Shown here: piece by piece, positions 14,591 to 22,299 of the stretch
How positions within the stretch are numbered: position 1 is the first letter of the stretch
How the letters are laid out: each line of letters opens with the position of its first letter
Assembly: GCA_015063985.1 (NCBI GenBank)
Contig: SVTC01000023.1
Span: 1 to 37,161, forward strand
Source: Oscillospiraceae bacterium
Lineage (GTDB): Bacteria > Bacillota > Clostridia > Oscillospirales > SIG627
Direction: 5' to 3'
DNA length: 37,161 nucleotides
Made by a program: the position numbers and the translations under genes
The notes under the pieces: generated by a model
Database searches by the model: none
What the model saw: the letters and a program-made list of their open reading frames with translations, nothing else
Told to the model about the DNA's origin: nothing

Positions 14591-15340
14591 ATGATAGTCG
14601 GAGCACAGTTTTATACTTTAAGAGAATCCTGCAAGGATCTTGAGGGCTTTGCCGAGAGCCTTGCAAGAGTAGCCGACATCGGTTACACCACGGTACAGAT
14701 CTCGGGCATTTGCAGCTATGAGCCCCAGTGGCTTGACGAGCAGCTCAAGAAGAACGGACTTAAGTGCGTTCTCACCCACAAGAGCCTTGACCTTATGAAG
14801 GAGGATGCCACCTCCCTTTGCAAGGAGCACGACGTTTACGGCTGTAAATACATCGGTCTGGGCTCGTACAAATTCGAGGAGGGCATATCAAGCGAGGTCG
14901 AGGAGTTTAAAAGGATCGCAACCCCAATAGCCGAGGAATTTAAAAGAAACGGCAAGTACTTGATGTACCACAATCACGCAAAGGAATTCAAAAAGAACAA
15001 CAACGTTACACTTATCGAAGAAATGAGCCTTGCAATGCCCGCAGATCTTATGGGCTTTACCCTTGATACCTATTGGGTGCAGGTTGCGGGCGGCGACAGT
15101 GCTCAGTGGTTGAGAAGGCTGAAAAACAGAGTGCCCTGCATCCATCTTAAGGATTGCGGCTACAAGCAGATAATGCTCCCCGTCGGCGAAGGAAACATCA
15201 ACTTCGATGCAGTCTTTGCAGCTGCAGAGGAGGCGGGAACCGAATATATGCTGGTAGAGCAGGACAACTGCAACGGCGAGGATCCCTTCGACTGTATGAG
15301 ACGCAGCTACAATAACCTCAAAGCCTTCGGCTTCAGATAA
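14591..15340 (+). CDS. sugar phosphate isomerase/epimerase-like TIM barrel protein, second copy
   Basis: 249 residues in the same superfamily as the preceding gene but clearly a different subfamily. Key positions: YHNHAKEF (inosose-dehydratase/tagatose-epimerase style), FTLDTYWVQVAGGD, IHLKDCG, LPVGEGNINF and MLVEQDNC at the final Glu. Ribosome binding site AAGGAG before the ATG, 13 bases after the previous stop. Followed by two Gfo/Idh dehydrogenases; such pairs are known in inositol and keto-sugar metabolism, where the dehydrogenase makes the keto intermediate that the barrel enzyme then acts on. Confidence 0.88.
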   Translation: MIVGAQFYTLRESCKDLEGFAESLARVADIGYTTVQISGICSYEPQWLDEQLKKNGLKCVLTHKSLDLMKEDATSLCKEHDVYGCKYIGLGSYKFEEGISSEVEEFKRIATPIAEEFKRNGKYLMYHNHAKEFKKNNNVTLIEEMSLAMPADLMGFTLDTYWVQVAGGDSAQWLRRLKNRVPCIHLKDCGYKQIMLPVGEGNINFDAVFAAAEEAGTEYMLVEQDNCNGEDPFDCMRRSYNNLKAFGFR

Positions 15341-15353
15341 TAAGGAGAAGAAA

Positions 15354-16526
15354 ATGGATAAGATAAAGCTTGGAATAATCGGAATGGGCAATATGGGCAG
15401 AGGCCACGCCAAGAATCTTATTGAGGGCAAATGCCCCGAGATAGACTGGGTAGCCGCCGCAGATATCAATCCCGAAAGAATAGAAGCCGCAAAAGCCGAC
15501 AGAAGCGACAAGGTGGTATATTTTGATGACGCAATAAAAATGCTGGACAGCGGTCTTATCGATTCCTGCCTCATCTGCGTGCCCCACTACGATCACGCAA
15601 AATATGCAATCGAGTGCATGAAAAGATCCATCCACGTTATGTGCGAGAAGCCTGCGGGAGTTTATACTCTTCAGGTAAGAGAAATGAATAAGGTAGCCGA
15701 CGAGCATCCCGAGGTAAGCTTCGGTATGATGTTCAATCAGAGAACAAACCACGTTTACCGCAAGGTAAGGGAGCTTGTTCAAAGCGGCGAATACGGCCGG
15801 ATCCGCAGAGTTAACTGGATCATCACCAACTGGTACCGCTCTCAGGCATACTACGACAGCGGTGATTGGAGAGCCACCTGGAGCGGCGAGGGCGGCGGTG
15901 TTCTTCTCAATCAGTGCCCCCATCAGCTGGACCTCTGGCAGTGGATCTGCGGAATGCCCGTAAAGGTGCTTACAAAAATGCACTTCGGCAAGTGGCACGA
16001 TATAGAGGTAGAGGATGACGTCAGCACCTACGTTGAGTACGCCAACGGCGCAACGGGTGTGTTTATTGCATCCACCGGCGATGCGAAGGGCACAAACCGT
16101 CTGGAGATCCAGCTTGACAAGGCAAAGATAGTATGCGACAGCAAGACCATCGACCTTACAGTATACGCTATGACAGAGCAGGAATTTTCAAGATCGGCTA
16201 CCACCTCCTTTGCTCAGCTTGACAGTGAAAAGATAGAGGTTGAGACCGACGGACTCAATCCTCAGCATTACGGCGTGCTTAATGCCTGGGCTGCAAACAT
16301 TCTCAGAAAGGAGCCCCTTGTTGCCGACGGCAGAGAGGGCATCAACGGACTTCTCATCTCCAACGCCATGCATCTGAGCGCCTTTTTGAACAAGGAGATA
16401 GAGCTTCCCTTTGACGAGGAGCTTTATTACGAGGAGCTTAAGAAGCGCATTGCCACCAGCAAGAGAAAGACCAACGTTGTCAGCTCTGTTGCAGACACCT
16501 CATCAAGCTACGGCGGAACAAAATGA
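15354..16526 (+). CDS. Gfo/Idh/MocA family oxidoreductase (first of a tandem pair)
   Basis: 390 residues. N-terminal Rossmann fold with GIIGMGNMGRGHA (8-20) for NAD(P), the family motif CEKPAG near residue 100 with the catalytic Lys, and the C-terminal sheet domain including FNQRTNHVYRKVRELV, the WRATWSGEGGGVLLNQCPHQ segment with the conserved His, and LDLWQWICGMP. AGGAG lies just upstream, 13 bases after the epimerase. Its last codons overlap the paralogous next gene (ATGA). Likely oxidises or reduces a hydroxyl of a sugar or glycoside; substrate unknown. Confidence 0.92.
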   Translation: MDKIKLGIIGMGNMGRGHAKNLIEGKCPEIDWVAAADINPERIEAAKADRSDKVVYFDDAIKMLDSGLIDSCLICVPHYDHAKYAIECMKRSIHVMCEKPAGVYTLQVREMNKVADEHPEVSFGMMFNQRTNHVYRKVRELVQSGEYGRIRRVNWIITNWYRSQAYYDSGDWRATWSGEGGGVLLNQCPHQLDLWQWICGMPVKVLTKMHFGKWHDIEVEDDVSTYVEYANGATGVFIASTGDAKGTNRLEIQLDKAKIVCDSKTIDLTVYAMTEQEFSRSATTSFAQLDSEKIEVETDGLNPQHYGVLNAWAANILRKEPLVADGREGINGLLISNAMHLSAFLNKEIELPFDEELYYEELKKRIATSKRKTNVVSSVADTSSSYGGTK

Positions 16527-17701
16527 GCCTCACTCCCTTAAGAATCGCCGTCATCGGCGTCGGAAACATAGGCTCAGCCCACGCAAAGACCCTTTATACG
16601 AATTCGGTAGAGGGCGCGGTTTTGTCGGCTGTTTGCGATACGGATCCGAAAAAGCGGCTTATCGCCCAAGAGGAATATAAGGGCGTCAGGGCGTTTGCAT
16701 CCACAGAGGAGCTTTTCAAGGCAAGGGTCTGCGATGCGGTGATAGTATCCGTACCCCACCCCTCTCACGCCGAGGTATGCCTTCAAGCCTTGAGTGCTGA
16801 TCTTCACGTTCTGGTGGAAAAGCCCGTGGACATTACGGTTACCAAGGCAATCCAATTGAACAAAGCCTTTAAGGCAAGCGGCAAGGTCTTTGGAATAATG
16901 TTCAACCAAAGGACAACGCCTATTTTCCAAAGGGCAAGAGAGCTTGTAAGAGGAAGGGAATTGGGCGAGGTCAAAAGAAGCGTGTGGATAATCACCAACT
17001 GGTACAGAGACCAGGCTTACTATGACAGCGGCGATTGGCGCGCAAGCTGGCAGGGCGAGGGCGGCGGAGTTTTAATGAACCAAGCCCCCCACAATCTTGA
17101 TCTGTGGCAGTGGATATTGGGTATGCCCAAAACCGTAAGCGCAAGCTGCGAATACGGCAAATACCACAATATCGAGGTGGAAGACGATTGCACCATCAAC
17201 GCCACCTGGGAAAACGGGGCAAAAGGCGTTTTCATCACCTCTACAGGCGAGTATCCGGGCACAAACAGATTGGAGATATCCCTTACAAAGGGCAAGATGG
17301 TTCTTGAAAGCTCCACCCTGAAGCTTTGGAAGTATTCCAACGACGAGCGGGAGTTTTGCTTTGATCCCTCGAAAAAGCCCTCAAAGGAGGAGGTAGAATA
17401 TTCGGAAACGGTCTTTGAGCCTCACAGAGGCGGTCACAGACTTATAGTTCAGAATTTCACCGATGCCATATTAAAGGGTGCGGAGCTTTTAAGCCCCGGC
17501 TATGACGGTATCAACCAGATCAGCCTTACAAACGCCGCTTATTTGTCCCAATGGCTTGATAAGCCGGTCACCCTCCCCTTTGATAACGAGCTTTACGATA
17601 AGCTCTTGGAGGAAAGGATAAAAAATTCCGTTACGTCTAAAAAGGAAGGCGAATTTTCACCTCAAAGCACCTATAAGGATCGTTGGCAGGTAAATTGGTA
17701 A
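16523..17701 (+). CDS. Gfo/Idh/MocA family oxidoreductase (second of a tandem pair)
   Basis: 392 residues and obviously a duplicate of the preceding gene: VIGVGNIGSAHA, VEKPVD, FNQRTTPIFQRARELV, ITNWYRDQAYYDSGDWRASW, GEGGGVLMNQAPHNLDLWQW and DNELYDKLLEERI align position by position with its neighbour. The cofactor lysine and the histidine of the NQAPH segment are both kept, so both copies are probably active with different substrates, or the two form a hetero-oligomer. It overlaps the upstream gene by four bases. Last gene of the operon, followed at once by a terminator. Confidence 0.92.
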   Translation: MSLTPLRIAVIGVGNIGSAHAKTLYTNSVEGAVLSAVCDTDPKKRLIAQEEYKGVRAFASTEELFKARVCDAVIVSVPHPSHAEVCLQALSADLHVLVEKPVDITVTKAIQLNKAFKASGKVFGIMFNQRTTPIFQRARELVRGRELGEVKRSVWIITNWYRDQAYYDSGDWRASWQGEGGGVLMNQAPHNLDLWQWILGMPKTVSASCEYGKYHNIEVEDDCTINATWENGAKGVFITSTGEYPGTNRLEISLTKGKMVLESSTLKLWKYSNDEREFCFDPSKKPSKEEVEYSETVFEPHRGGHRLIVQNFTDAILKGAELLSPGYDGINQISLTNAAYLSQWLDKPVTLPFDNELYDKLLEERIKNSVTSKKEGEFSPQSTYKDRWQVNW

Positions 17702-17707
17702 ATAGAG

Positions 17708-17747
17708 ATCCCTTGGAGTAGAAGCCCTACCCCAAGGGATTTTTTTT
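17708..17747 (+). terminator. terminator of the uxuA operon
   Basis: ATCCCTTGG and CCAAGGGAT form a 9-base-pair stem followed by seven to eight T residues, directly after the last Gfo/Idh gene. Confidence 0.92.
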
Positions 17748-17812
17748 GAAATAATCAACATAAATTATTTAAAGTAAAGCATCGTCCGCTTTGTCAGTGC
17801 TTACTTCATCAA

Positions 17813-17880
17813 CATTAAAAGTTTTTTGCCTACTTTTTTTCAAAAAAGTAGGTTGGCTCCACCTTTTTTCAAAAAGGTGG
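17813..17880. repeat. REP-like double-hairpin repeat, copy 1
   Basis: CATTAAAAGTTTTTTG-type lead-in followed by two hairpins built on a TTTTTTCAAAAA core: CCTAC...GTAGG (17829-17852) and CCACC...GGTGG (17859-17880), joined by TTGGCT. The same unit occurs inverted at 23166-23234. A degenerate extra piece (AAGGTGGAAAAAAG) continues to about 17900. This fills the gap between the two converging operons. Confidence 0.85.
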
Positions 17881-17892
17881 AAAAAAAGGTGG

Positions 17893-17927
17893 AAAAAAGA
17901 TAAGGAGTCGGACGGATCCGACTCCTT
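17893..17927 (-). terminator. terminator of the module B operon
   Basis: 11-base-pair stem AAGGAGTCGGA/TCCGACTCCTT (17902-17927) followed on the minus strand by TATCTTTTTT. The T run comes from the neighbouring REP-like repeat. Confidence 0.85.
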
Positions 17928-17934
17928 AAAGAGC

Positions 17935-19818
17935 TTATTTAAGCATTATAGCGGTGTAGCCCGTGATCTCAGGGAGAGTAACGGTGGTGTATCCGTCGGC
18001 ATAGACGCAAGAAAGCTCCTTCATTTCGGGAAGGACGGTAGCCTTTTGGTACTTGCCCTTTACCGAGAGCTGCCTTCCTGCGGGAAGAACGTTGTGCTCG
18101 TCGATGATACCTCTGTTGCCCCAATGCTCGGGATAGGTGACCTTTACGTGAAGAATAGCATAGCCGTCGCCAAGTCGAAGAGACGCGCGGGAGGTAGAGG
18201 GAAGAGAGTCAGCCATAAGGATGCGTTCGGGCAGTAGCTCGTTTATGAAGTGAGCAATGAGCTCTCTGTGGAACAGTGCGCCGAACTCCATATAAGCCTT
18301 GAATATATCAAAGCAGAGATGAACTCTGTTACCCTTGCGTGCGATGGCACTGTAGCCTGCGGGATCCTTGGGCGGAACGTAGAAGTAGCCGTGGAAGCCG
18401 TCGAAGATCTTGTTAAAATAAGGCTCGACGTAATCGCTGACACTGTATTTGCTCTTCATTTTTATTCCGCAATACTTCTGGCCGTAGACCTCGCCCTCGA
18501 AGGTGTAGAAGCCTTCATCGTTGGTATCGGGTGTAAATTCGTCGACGTAATCCCAGATGCAGTCCTTTCTGATACTGCATCCGGTAGAAAGCACGGCACC
18601 CTTGAAGGAATTGAGCTTTTCGGCAAGCTTGTCAGTGATCTTGATCTCGTCGGGGAGAATAAGAAGCTTGTAGTGGGAAAGCTCCATATCCTCGTTAACA
18701 ACGTCATAGCTTAATTTCAGCTCGCTCATCATTCTTGCAACGCCCTTGTCGGCGGTGGTAACGGGGGTGAGAACGTTTTCTGCAGTGACCTTGTTTCTGA
18801 GGATCGCCGCTTCAACTGCGGGCTTGGTATTGTCGGTGTAGGGCTCGAGGCTCTTGACGAAGGAATACATCTTTCCCACCTGGCGGTAAAGCTTTTTATC
18901 CAGACCGTCTCTGGGGTGCATATTGTCGCCAACCGAGGGGTAGAAGCCGTAGAGAAGTGCGTCATAAACGTCGTTCTCCAGTGCGGCATCGGGCTTGGAG
19001 CCGCTGAAGTCGCCCCAGCAGGTAACCATTCTGCCCGTCATATACACAAGATCCTTTCCTCCCGCATTGTTGCGGTGGTAGGGCGCTTGAGCCGCCACGA
19101 AATCATATCCCCATCTGTAGGTGGGAAGACACTCCAGCTCAAGATGAGAGCAATAGGGTGCGGTTCCCTCGTAGGGGAAGCTGTTGATGTAGAAGCGGAT
19201 ATCGGAGGGCACGAGCTTGGACATTTCATCGAAAACACCAAGAAGGGTATCCACCGCGAAGGCAAATACAGCCTTGTCGTCGGTGATGTCTATCCCCTTT
19301 TCGGTCATAAGCTTAACGCATTTGGGACAGTAGCAGCTTCTGGGGATCATACAGTCAAGGAATATGCCGTCGGGCTTGTATTCCAGGACCTCCATAACCT
19401 CCTGCTTGAGATAATCTCTGTAGCCCGTATTGAAGCAGGGCGCACGGAAGTAATGATTGTAAACGGGATTCTCCTCGTATACTCTGCCCTTGCCGTCAAC
19501 GCGCATAAAGTCCATACGCTCGGTAAGAAGCTGATGGTTGAGCCCCGCATTGATGTAAGCGGTAACACCGATATCTCTCTTGTGGCATTCCTTAATGGTG
19601 TCGCCCAACAGATCTCCCGTCATATGGGGATAGGGTGTACCCAGCCTTGTGGGATAATAGGAGAAGCCGATATTGCATCTTGCAAAGACGTTTACGTAGT
19701 CAACGTTGGCATCGGCAAGGGTTTGGGCAAGCTCAGCCGCATCAAACCTTGTGCCGAAATCCGTTATGCGGGGCATAGTATGGAAATCTATATGCACCGC
19801 TCTTTTCATAGGTCTCAT
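17935..19818 (-). CDS. putative glycoside hydrolase (GHL6-like, with beta-galactosidase trimerisation-like domain)
   Basis: 627 residues, cytoplasmic (no signal peptide). The N-terminal half (about 1-340) is a TIM-barrel sugar hydrolase of the 'hypothetical glycosyl hydrolase 6' type: it opens with RAVHIDFHTMPRI, has GDLLGDTIKECHKRDIGVTA, and KPDGIFLDCMIPRSCYCPKC carries a candidate catalytic Asp. The middle (about 345-550) looks like the beta-galactosidase trimerisation domain (LKLSYDVVNEDMELSHYKLLILPD). The start follows GAGGTGG closely. Substrate is unknown, probably a small glycoside imported into the cell. Family assignment is by remembered motifs and needs a profile search. Confidence 0.75.
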   Translation of the reverse strand: MRPMKRAVHIDFHTMPRITDFGTRFDAAELAQTLADANVDYVNVFARCNIGFSYYPTRLGTPYPHMTGDLLGDTIKECHKRDIGVTAYINAGLNHQLLTERMDFMRVDGKGRVYEENPVYNHYFRAPCFNTGYRDYLKQEVMEVLEYKPDGIFLDCMIPRSCYCPKCVKLMTEKGIDITDDKAVFAFAVDTLLGVFDEMSKLVPSDIRFYINSFPYEGTAPYCSHLELECLPTYRWGYDFVAAQAPYHRNNAGGKDLVYMTGRMVTCWGDFSGSKPDAALENDVYDALLYGFYPSVGDNMHPRDGLDKKLYRQVGKMYSFVKSLEPYTDNTKPAVEAAILRNKVTAENVLTPVTTADKGVARMMSELKLSYDVVNEDMELSHYKLLILPDEIKITDKLAEKLNSFKGAVLSTGCSIRKDCIWDYVDEFTPDTNDEGFYTFEGEVYGQKYCGIKMKSKYSVSDYVEPYFNKIFDGFHGYFYVPPKDPAGYSAIARKGNRVHLCFDIFKAYMEFGALFHRELIAHFINELLPERILMADSLPSTSRASLRLGDGYAILHVKVTYPEHWGNRGIIDEHNVLPAGRQLSVKGKYQKATVLPEMKELSCVYADGYTTVTLPEITGYTAIMLK

Positions 19819-19827
19819 TTTGCCACC

Positions 19828-20562
19828 TCAGACTATCCTATTCTTAAGATATTCCAGGCTGAGCTCGACCATCTTATCACCAAGCTCCTTATTTGCCTCG
19901 TAAGCGGATTTGGTAAACCAATGATCGATATCGCCCAGTCTGTCAAGCTTGATGGCATCGGGATAGAGGCTCATAAGAATACTGGATTCAAACTTACCCG
20001 CGTGATCGTAGCCGGTAGCGTTCTGGACCTCTGTTGACATTGTGGGAATGACCTTGATCCAGCTGAAGGGATCGTCGCCGCCGCCAAGCTCGTCGTAGTA
20101 GCTTGAATAGCTTTCGCTGCCCCACCAGCCCTGACCTCTTGTCTTTTCCATATATGCCATGGTTGCGCGCTTTGCCGCCTTCATATAGGAAAGGGTCATG
20201 GGCATAAGGGATTCCTGCTCAAACTGATGGTGGATCACCACGTAAATATTTCTGAAGCCCGAAGCAAGAAAGCTTTGGAATACGTAGAACAAATAATTCT
20301 CAAAGGCGTTTTCCTCAACGTGCACGGTGCCGCTTTTTTCATCGGCAACGGCATAGCTGGAGGGGCTGTATGCAACGGTAGGCGCAATGCAGAGCTCCTT
20401 TGACTCGCTGAGCTTCTTGACAAGACCCTCTGCAATAAGGGTATCACAGCCGTAGGAGCAGTGAGCGCCGTGATATTCCACGGTGCCGCCAACGATGACC
20501 AAGGGAATATTCTCCTTCTTCACCTTATCGGTCTCACGGGGAAAACAGAAATTAAGTTCCAT
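19828..20562 (-). CDS. creatininase family amidohydrolase-like protein
   Basis: 244 residues. Creatininase-family signature GTVEYHGAHCSYGCDTLIAEGL-like stretch (about 26-47), in which the Glu, His and Asp metal ligands are present, and YDHAGKFESSILMSLYPD (about 190-207), matching the usual HAGExETS block. The NGHGGN motif of classical members is replaced by VIHHQFEQE, so the active site is altered. Classical members hydrolyse creatinine or formamides; others act on cyclic amides in cofactor synthesis. A good AAAGGAG precedes the ATG. It lies between the ASRT gene and the glycoside hydrolase. Confidence 0.85.
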   Translation of the reverse strand: MELNFCFPRETDKVKKENIPLVIVGGTVEYHGAHCSYGCDTLIAEGLVKKLSESKELCIAPTVAYSPSSYAVADEKSGTVHVEENAFENYLFYVFQSFLASGFRNIYVVIHHQFEQESLMPMTLSYMKAAKRATMAYMEKTRGQGWWGSESYSSYYDELGGGDDPFSWIKVIPTMSTEVQNATGYDHAGKFESSILMSLYPDAIKLDRLGDIDHWFTKSAYEANKELGDKMVELSLEYLKNRIV

Positions 20563-20576
20563 AATTTGCTCCTTTC

Positions 20577-20942
20577 TTACTCTGTATAGCCGAGTGTTGT
20601 GTAATAGGCAAGATTTGTCTGACGGTTATCAAGTCTGCCGTACTGAAGCACGATATCACAGCTTGACGTGACCTTCATTGCGTACTGAGTCTCGTAGGGT
20701 ACCTCAAAGCCGCACATATCCTCAAGATCGTTCATTCTGAAGCATCTTACTCTGCCGGGAAGAACGGTCCAGGTAATATCTGCGTCGCAATCCTTATCCA
20801 CAAGATATATCTTTACCTTAATGTTTGCCACCTCGTCGGTGTCGTTAACTATAATAACGGATTCGTGTCCCTTCAAAACTCCCTCACCGGGGTAAGGCAG
20901 CTCACAGTCGGGGATTATCCATACTTTCTTTCCTATAGCCAT
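20577..20942 (-). CDS. ASRT family protein (sensory rhodopsin transducer homologue)
   Basis: 121 residues from the ATG at 20942 (TGATATG coupling with the upstream M24 gene). GKKVWIIPDCELP, LKGHESVIIVND, FRMNDLEDMCGFEVPYETQY and VLQYGRLDNRQTNLAYYTT correspond along their whole length to the Anabaena sensory rhodopsin transducer family (PF07100). That fold is a compact beta-sandwich tetramer proposed to bind small molecules such as sugars. No rhodopsin gene is nearby, so here it more likely binds or modifies a pathway metabolite. The reading frame is open six codons further upstream, but that start would lie inside the upstream gene and lacks a site. Confidence 0.88.
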   Translation of the reverse strand: MAIGKKVWIIPDCELPYPGEGVLKGHESVIIVNDTDEVANIKVKIYLVDKDCDADITWTVLPGRVRCFRMNDLEDMCGFEVPYETQYAMKVTSSCDIVLQYGRLDNRQTNLAYYTTLGYTE

Positions 20943-20943
20943 A

Positions 20944-22116
20944 TCAGAAGTCCAGCTCAATGATTCCTTTCTCGATATAGTCGGTCATGGAATGACAGCC
21001 CTTATCGGTTACTGCAATACCCTTCTCCCAGCGGCATCCGAAGGTGGGACCGGAAATGAAGGTATCTACCTGGAAGGTCATATTCTCCTGGAGGAGATAA
21101 TCGCTGGAGGTCTCCATCCAGGGAGCCTCTACCTCGATCATACCCGTGCCGTGGCAGGGACCGTATACGTAGTTGGAGGCATAGCCCTTATCCTCATAAA
21201 GCTTATAGAACCTCTTTGCGATATCGCTTGCCATTACACCGGGCTTGATCTGCTCAACGGTCCACTGATGTGCCTGACGGCAGAACTCAACAAGCTCTCT
21301 TCTCTCGCCCTCAAGCTTGCCCAGAATAACGGGAAGTCCGATGGAGGGAGAATAGCCGTCGATCTTAGCGGAAAGGTTGAGCTGAACTATATCGCCCTTG
21401 CCGAGCTTTCTGTAGCTGGAACGGCTGATAGCGTGACGGGTGGATTCCTCGCTGAATACGTACATGGGAAGACCCTCGTACTCTGCGCCGTTTTCGTAAA
21501 TCACTCTCTGTGCGATACCGACCATTTCAAGCTCGGTAACACCGGGACGAAGGTTCTTAATGACCTCATCGGTAGCAAGCTCGATGATCCTGAAGCCCTC
21601 CTGGATGCAGGCGAGCTCGTTCTTACTCTTGATCTGACGAAGCTTTACCATAATATCGTTACACTTAACGATCTCGGCCTTGGGATAATTCTCCTTCAAG
21701 CCCTCATAGATGGGCAGTGTGCACTCAACGTAGCTTCCAAGACCGATCTTGATATTCTCGCCGCTTACTCCGATAGCCTTGAATACGTCCTTGAAGCTGG
21801 AGCACTTAAGCTCGGGATAAGAGGGGTCTGCGCTCTCTCTGAACTCAAGAAGGCAAAACTGCTTTTCGATCTTTCCGAAGTCCTTTGCAAAAATGGAGCA
21901 TTCGGGTCCAACCAAAAGCGCCGCGTCTCCCGTTGCGGAAATGGCCACGCCCGCTCTCTCAAACAAGGGCCAGAAGCCGGAAAAATACCTTGCGTTTGCG
22001 TAATCGCTCTCGGTGGAGGACACGACCATAACGTCAAGCCCCTTCTCTCTTACAAGAGCTGCCGCTCTGGCAATACGCTCCTTATACTCATAATCGGGAA
22101 TACAAATTCTGCTCAT
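20944..22116 (-). CDS. M24 family (creatinase/Xaa-Pro peptidase-like) protein with degenerate metal site
   Basis: 390 residues. N-terminal creatinase-like domain (about 1-150) and C-terminal 'pita-bread' domain (about 155-390; LRQIKSKNELACI, LRPGVTELEM, GPCHGTGMIEVEAP, RWEKGIAVTDKG). In active metallopeptidases the segment after GD holds two Asp ligands; here it reads GDIVQLNLSAKIDGYSPSIG, with Asn and Ser in their place, so a dinuclear metal site is unlikely. Creatinase itself also works without metal, using a histidine. The hydrolase role is thus open. First gene of module B, with a GAGGAG site and a promoter upstream, divergent from an AraC regulator. Confidence 0.87.
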   Translation of the reverse strand: MSRICIPDYEYKERIARAAALVREKGLDVMVVSSTESDYANARYFSGFWPLFERAGVAISATGDAALLVGPECSIFAKDFGKIEKQFCLLEFRESADPSYPELKCSSFKDVFKAIGVSGENIKIGLGSYVECTLPIYEGLKENYPKAEIVKCNDIMVKLRQIKSKNELACIQEGFRIIELATDEVIKNLRPGVTELEMVGIAQRVIYENGAEYEGLPMYVFSEESTRHAISRSSYRKLGKGDIVQLNLSAKIDGYSPSIGLPVILGKLEGERRELVEFCRQAHQWTVEQIKPGVMASDIAKRFYKLYEDKGYASNYVYGPCHGTGMIEVEAPWMETSSDYLLQENMTFQVDTFISGPTFGCRWEKGIAVTDKGCHSMTDYIEKGIIELDF

Positions 22117-22168
22117 AACTTTTCTCCTCTTGTTTTAAAATATTAAGGTTATTTATCTAACCGACTCA

Positions 22169-22197
22169 ATTATACTATTCAATTAGATTTTTGTCTT
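22169..22197 (-). promoter_or_regulatory. promoter of the module B operon
   Basis: AAGACA (22192-22197) and TATAAT (22169-22174) on the minus strand, 17-base spacer. The poor -35 fits dependence on the divergent AraC protein. Confidence 0.55.
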
Positions 22198-22250
22198 TGA
22201 AATATATTTAGATTTTTTTGCACAATATTAAATTAATTTAATTTTTTCTA

Positions 22251-22279
22251 TTGAAATATTTAACCAAAGGGAGTACAAT
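22251..22279 (+). promoter_or_regulatory. promoter of AraC (module B)
   Basis: TTGAAA (22251-22256) and TACAAT (22274-22279) with a 17-base spacer; the ribosome binding site GGAGGTG begins only a few bases after the predicted transcription start. Confidence 0.7.
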
Positions 22280-22299
22280 ACCATTGGAGGTGCGTTAGT

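Noticed and set aside
18916-20037. 373-residue open frame antisense to the GHL6 and creatininase-like genes
   Set aside because: It runs across two real genes on the other strand and has low-complexity, family-less translation.
19828-22116. Classical creatinine degradation operon
   Set aside because: Both enzymes deviate at key active-site motifs, sarcosine-processing genes are absent, and the operon includes a glycoside hydrolase; kept only as a question in the findings.
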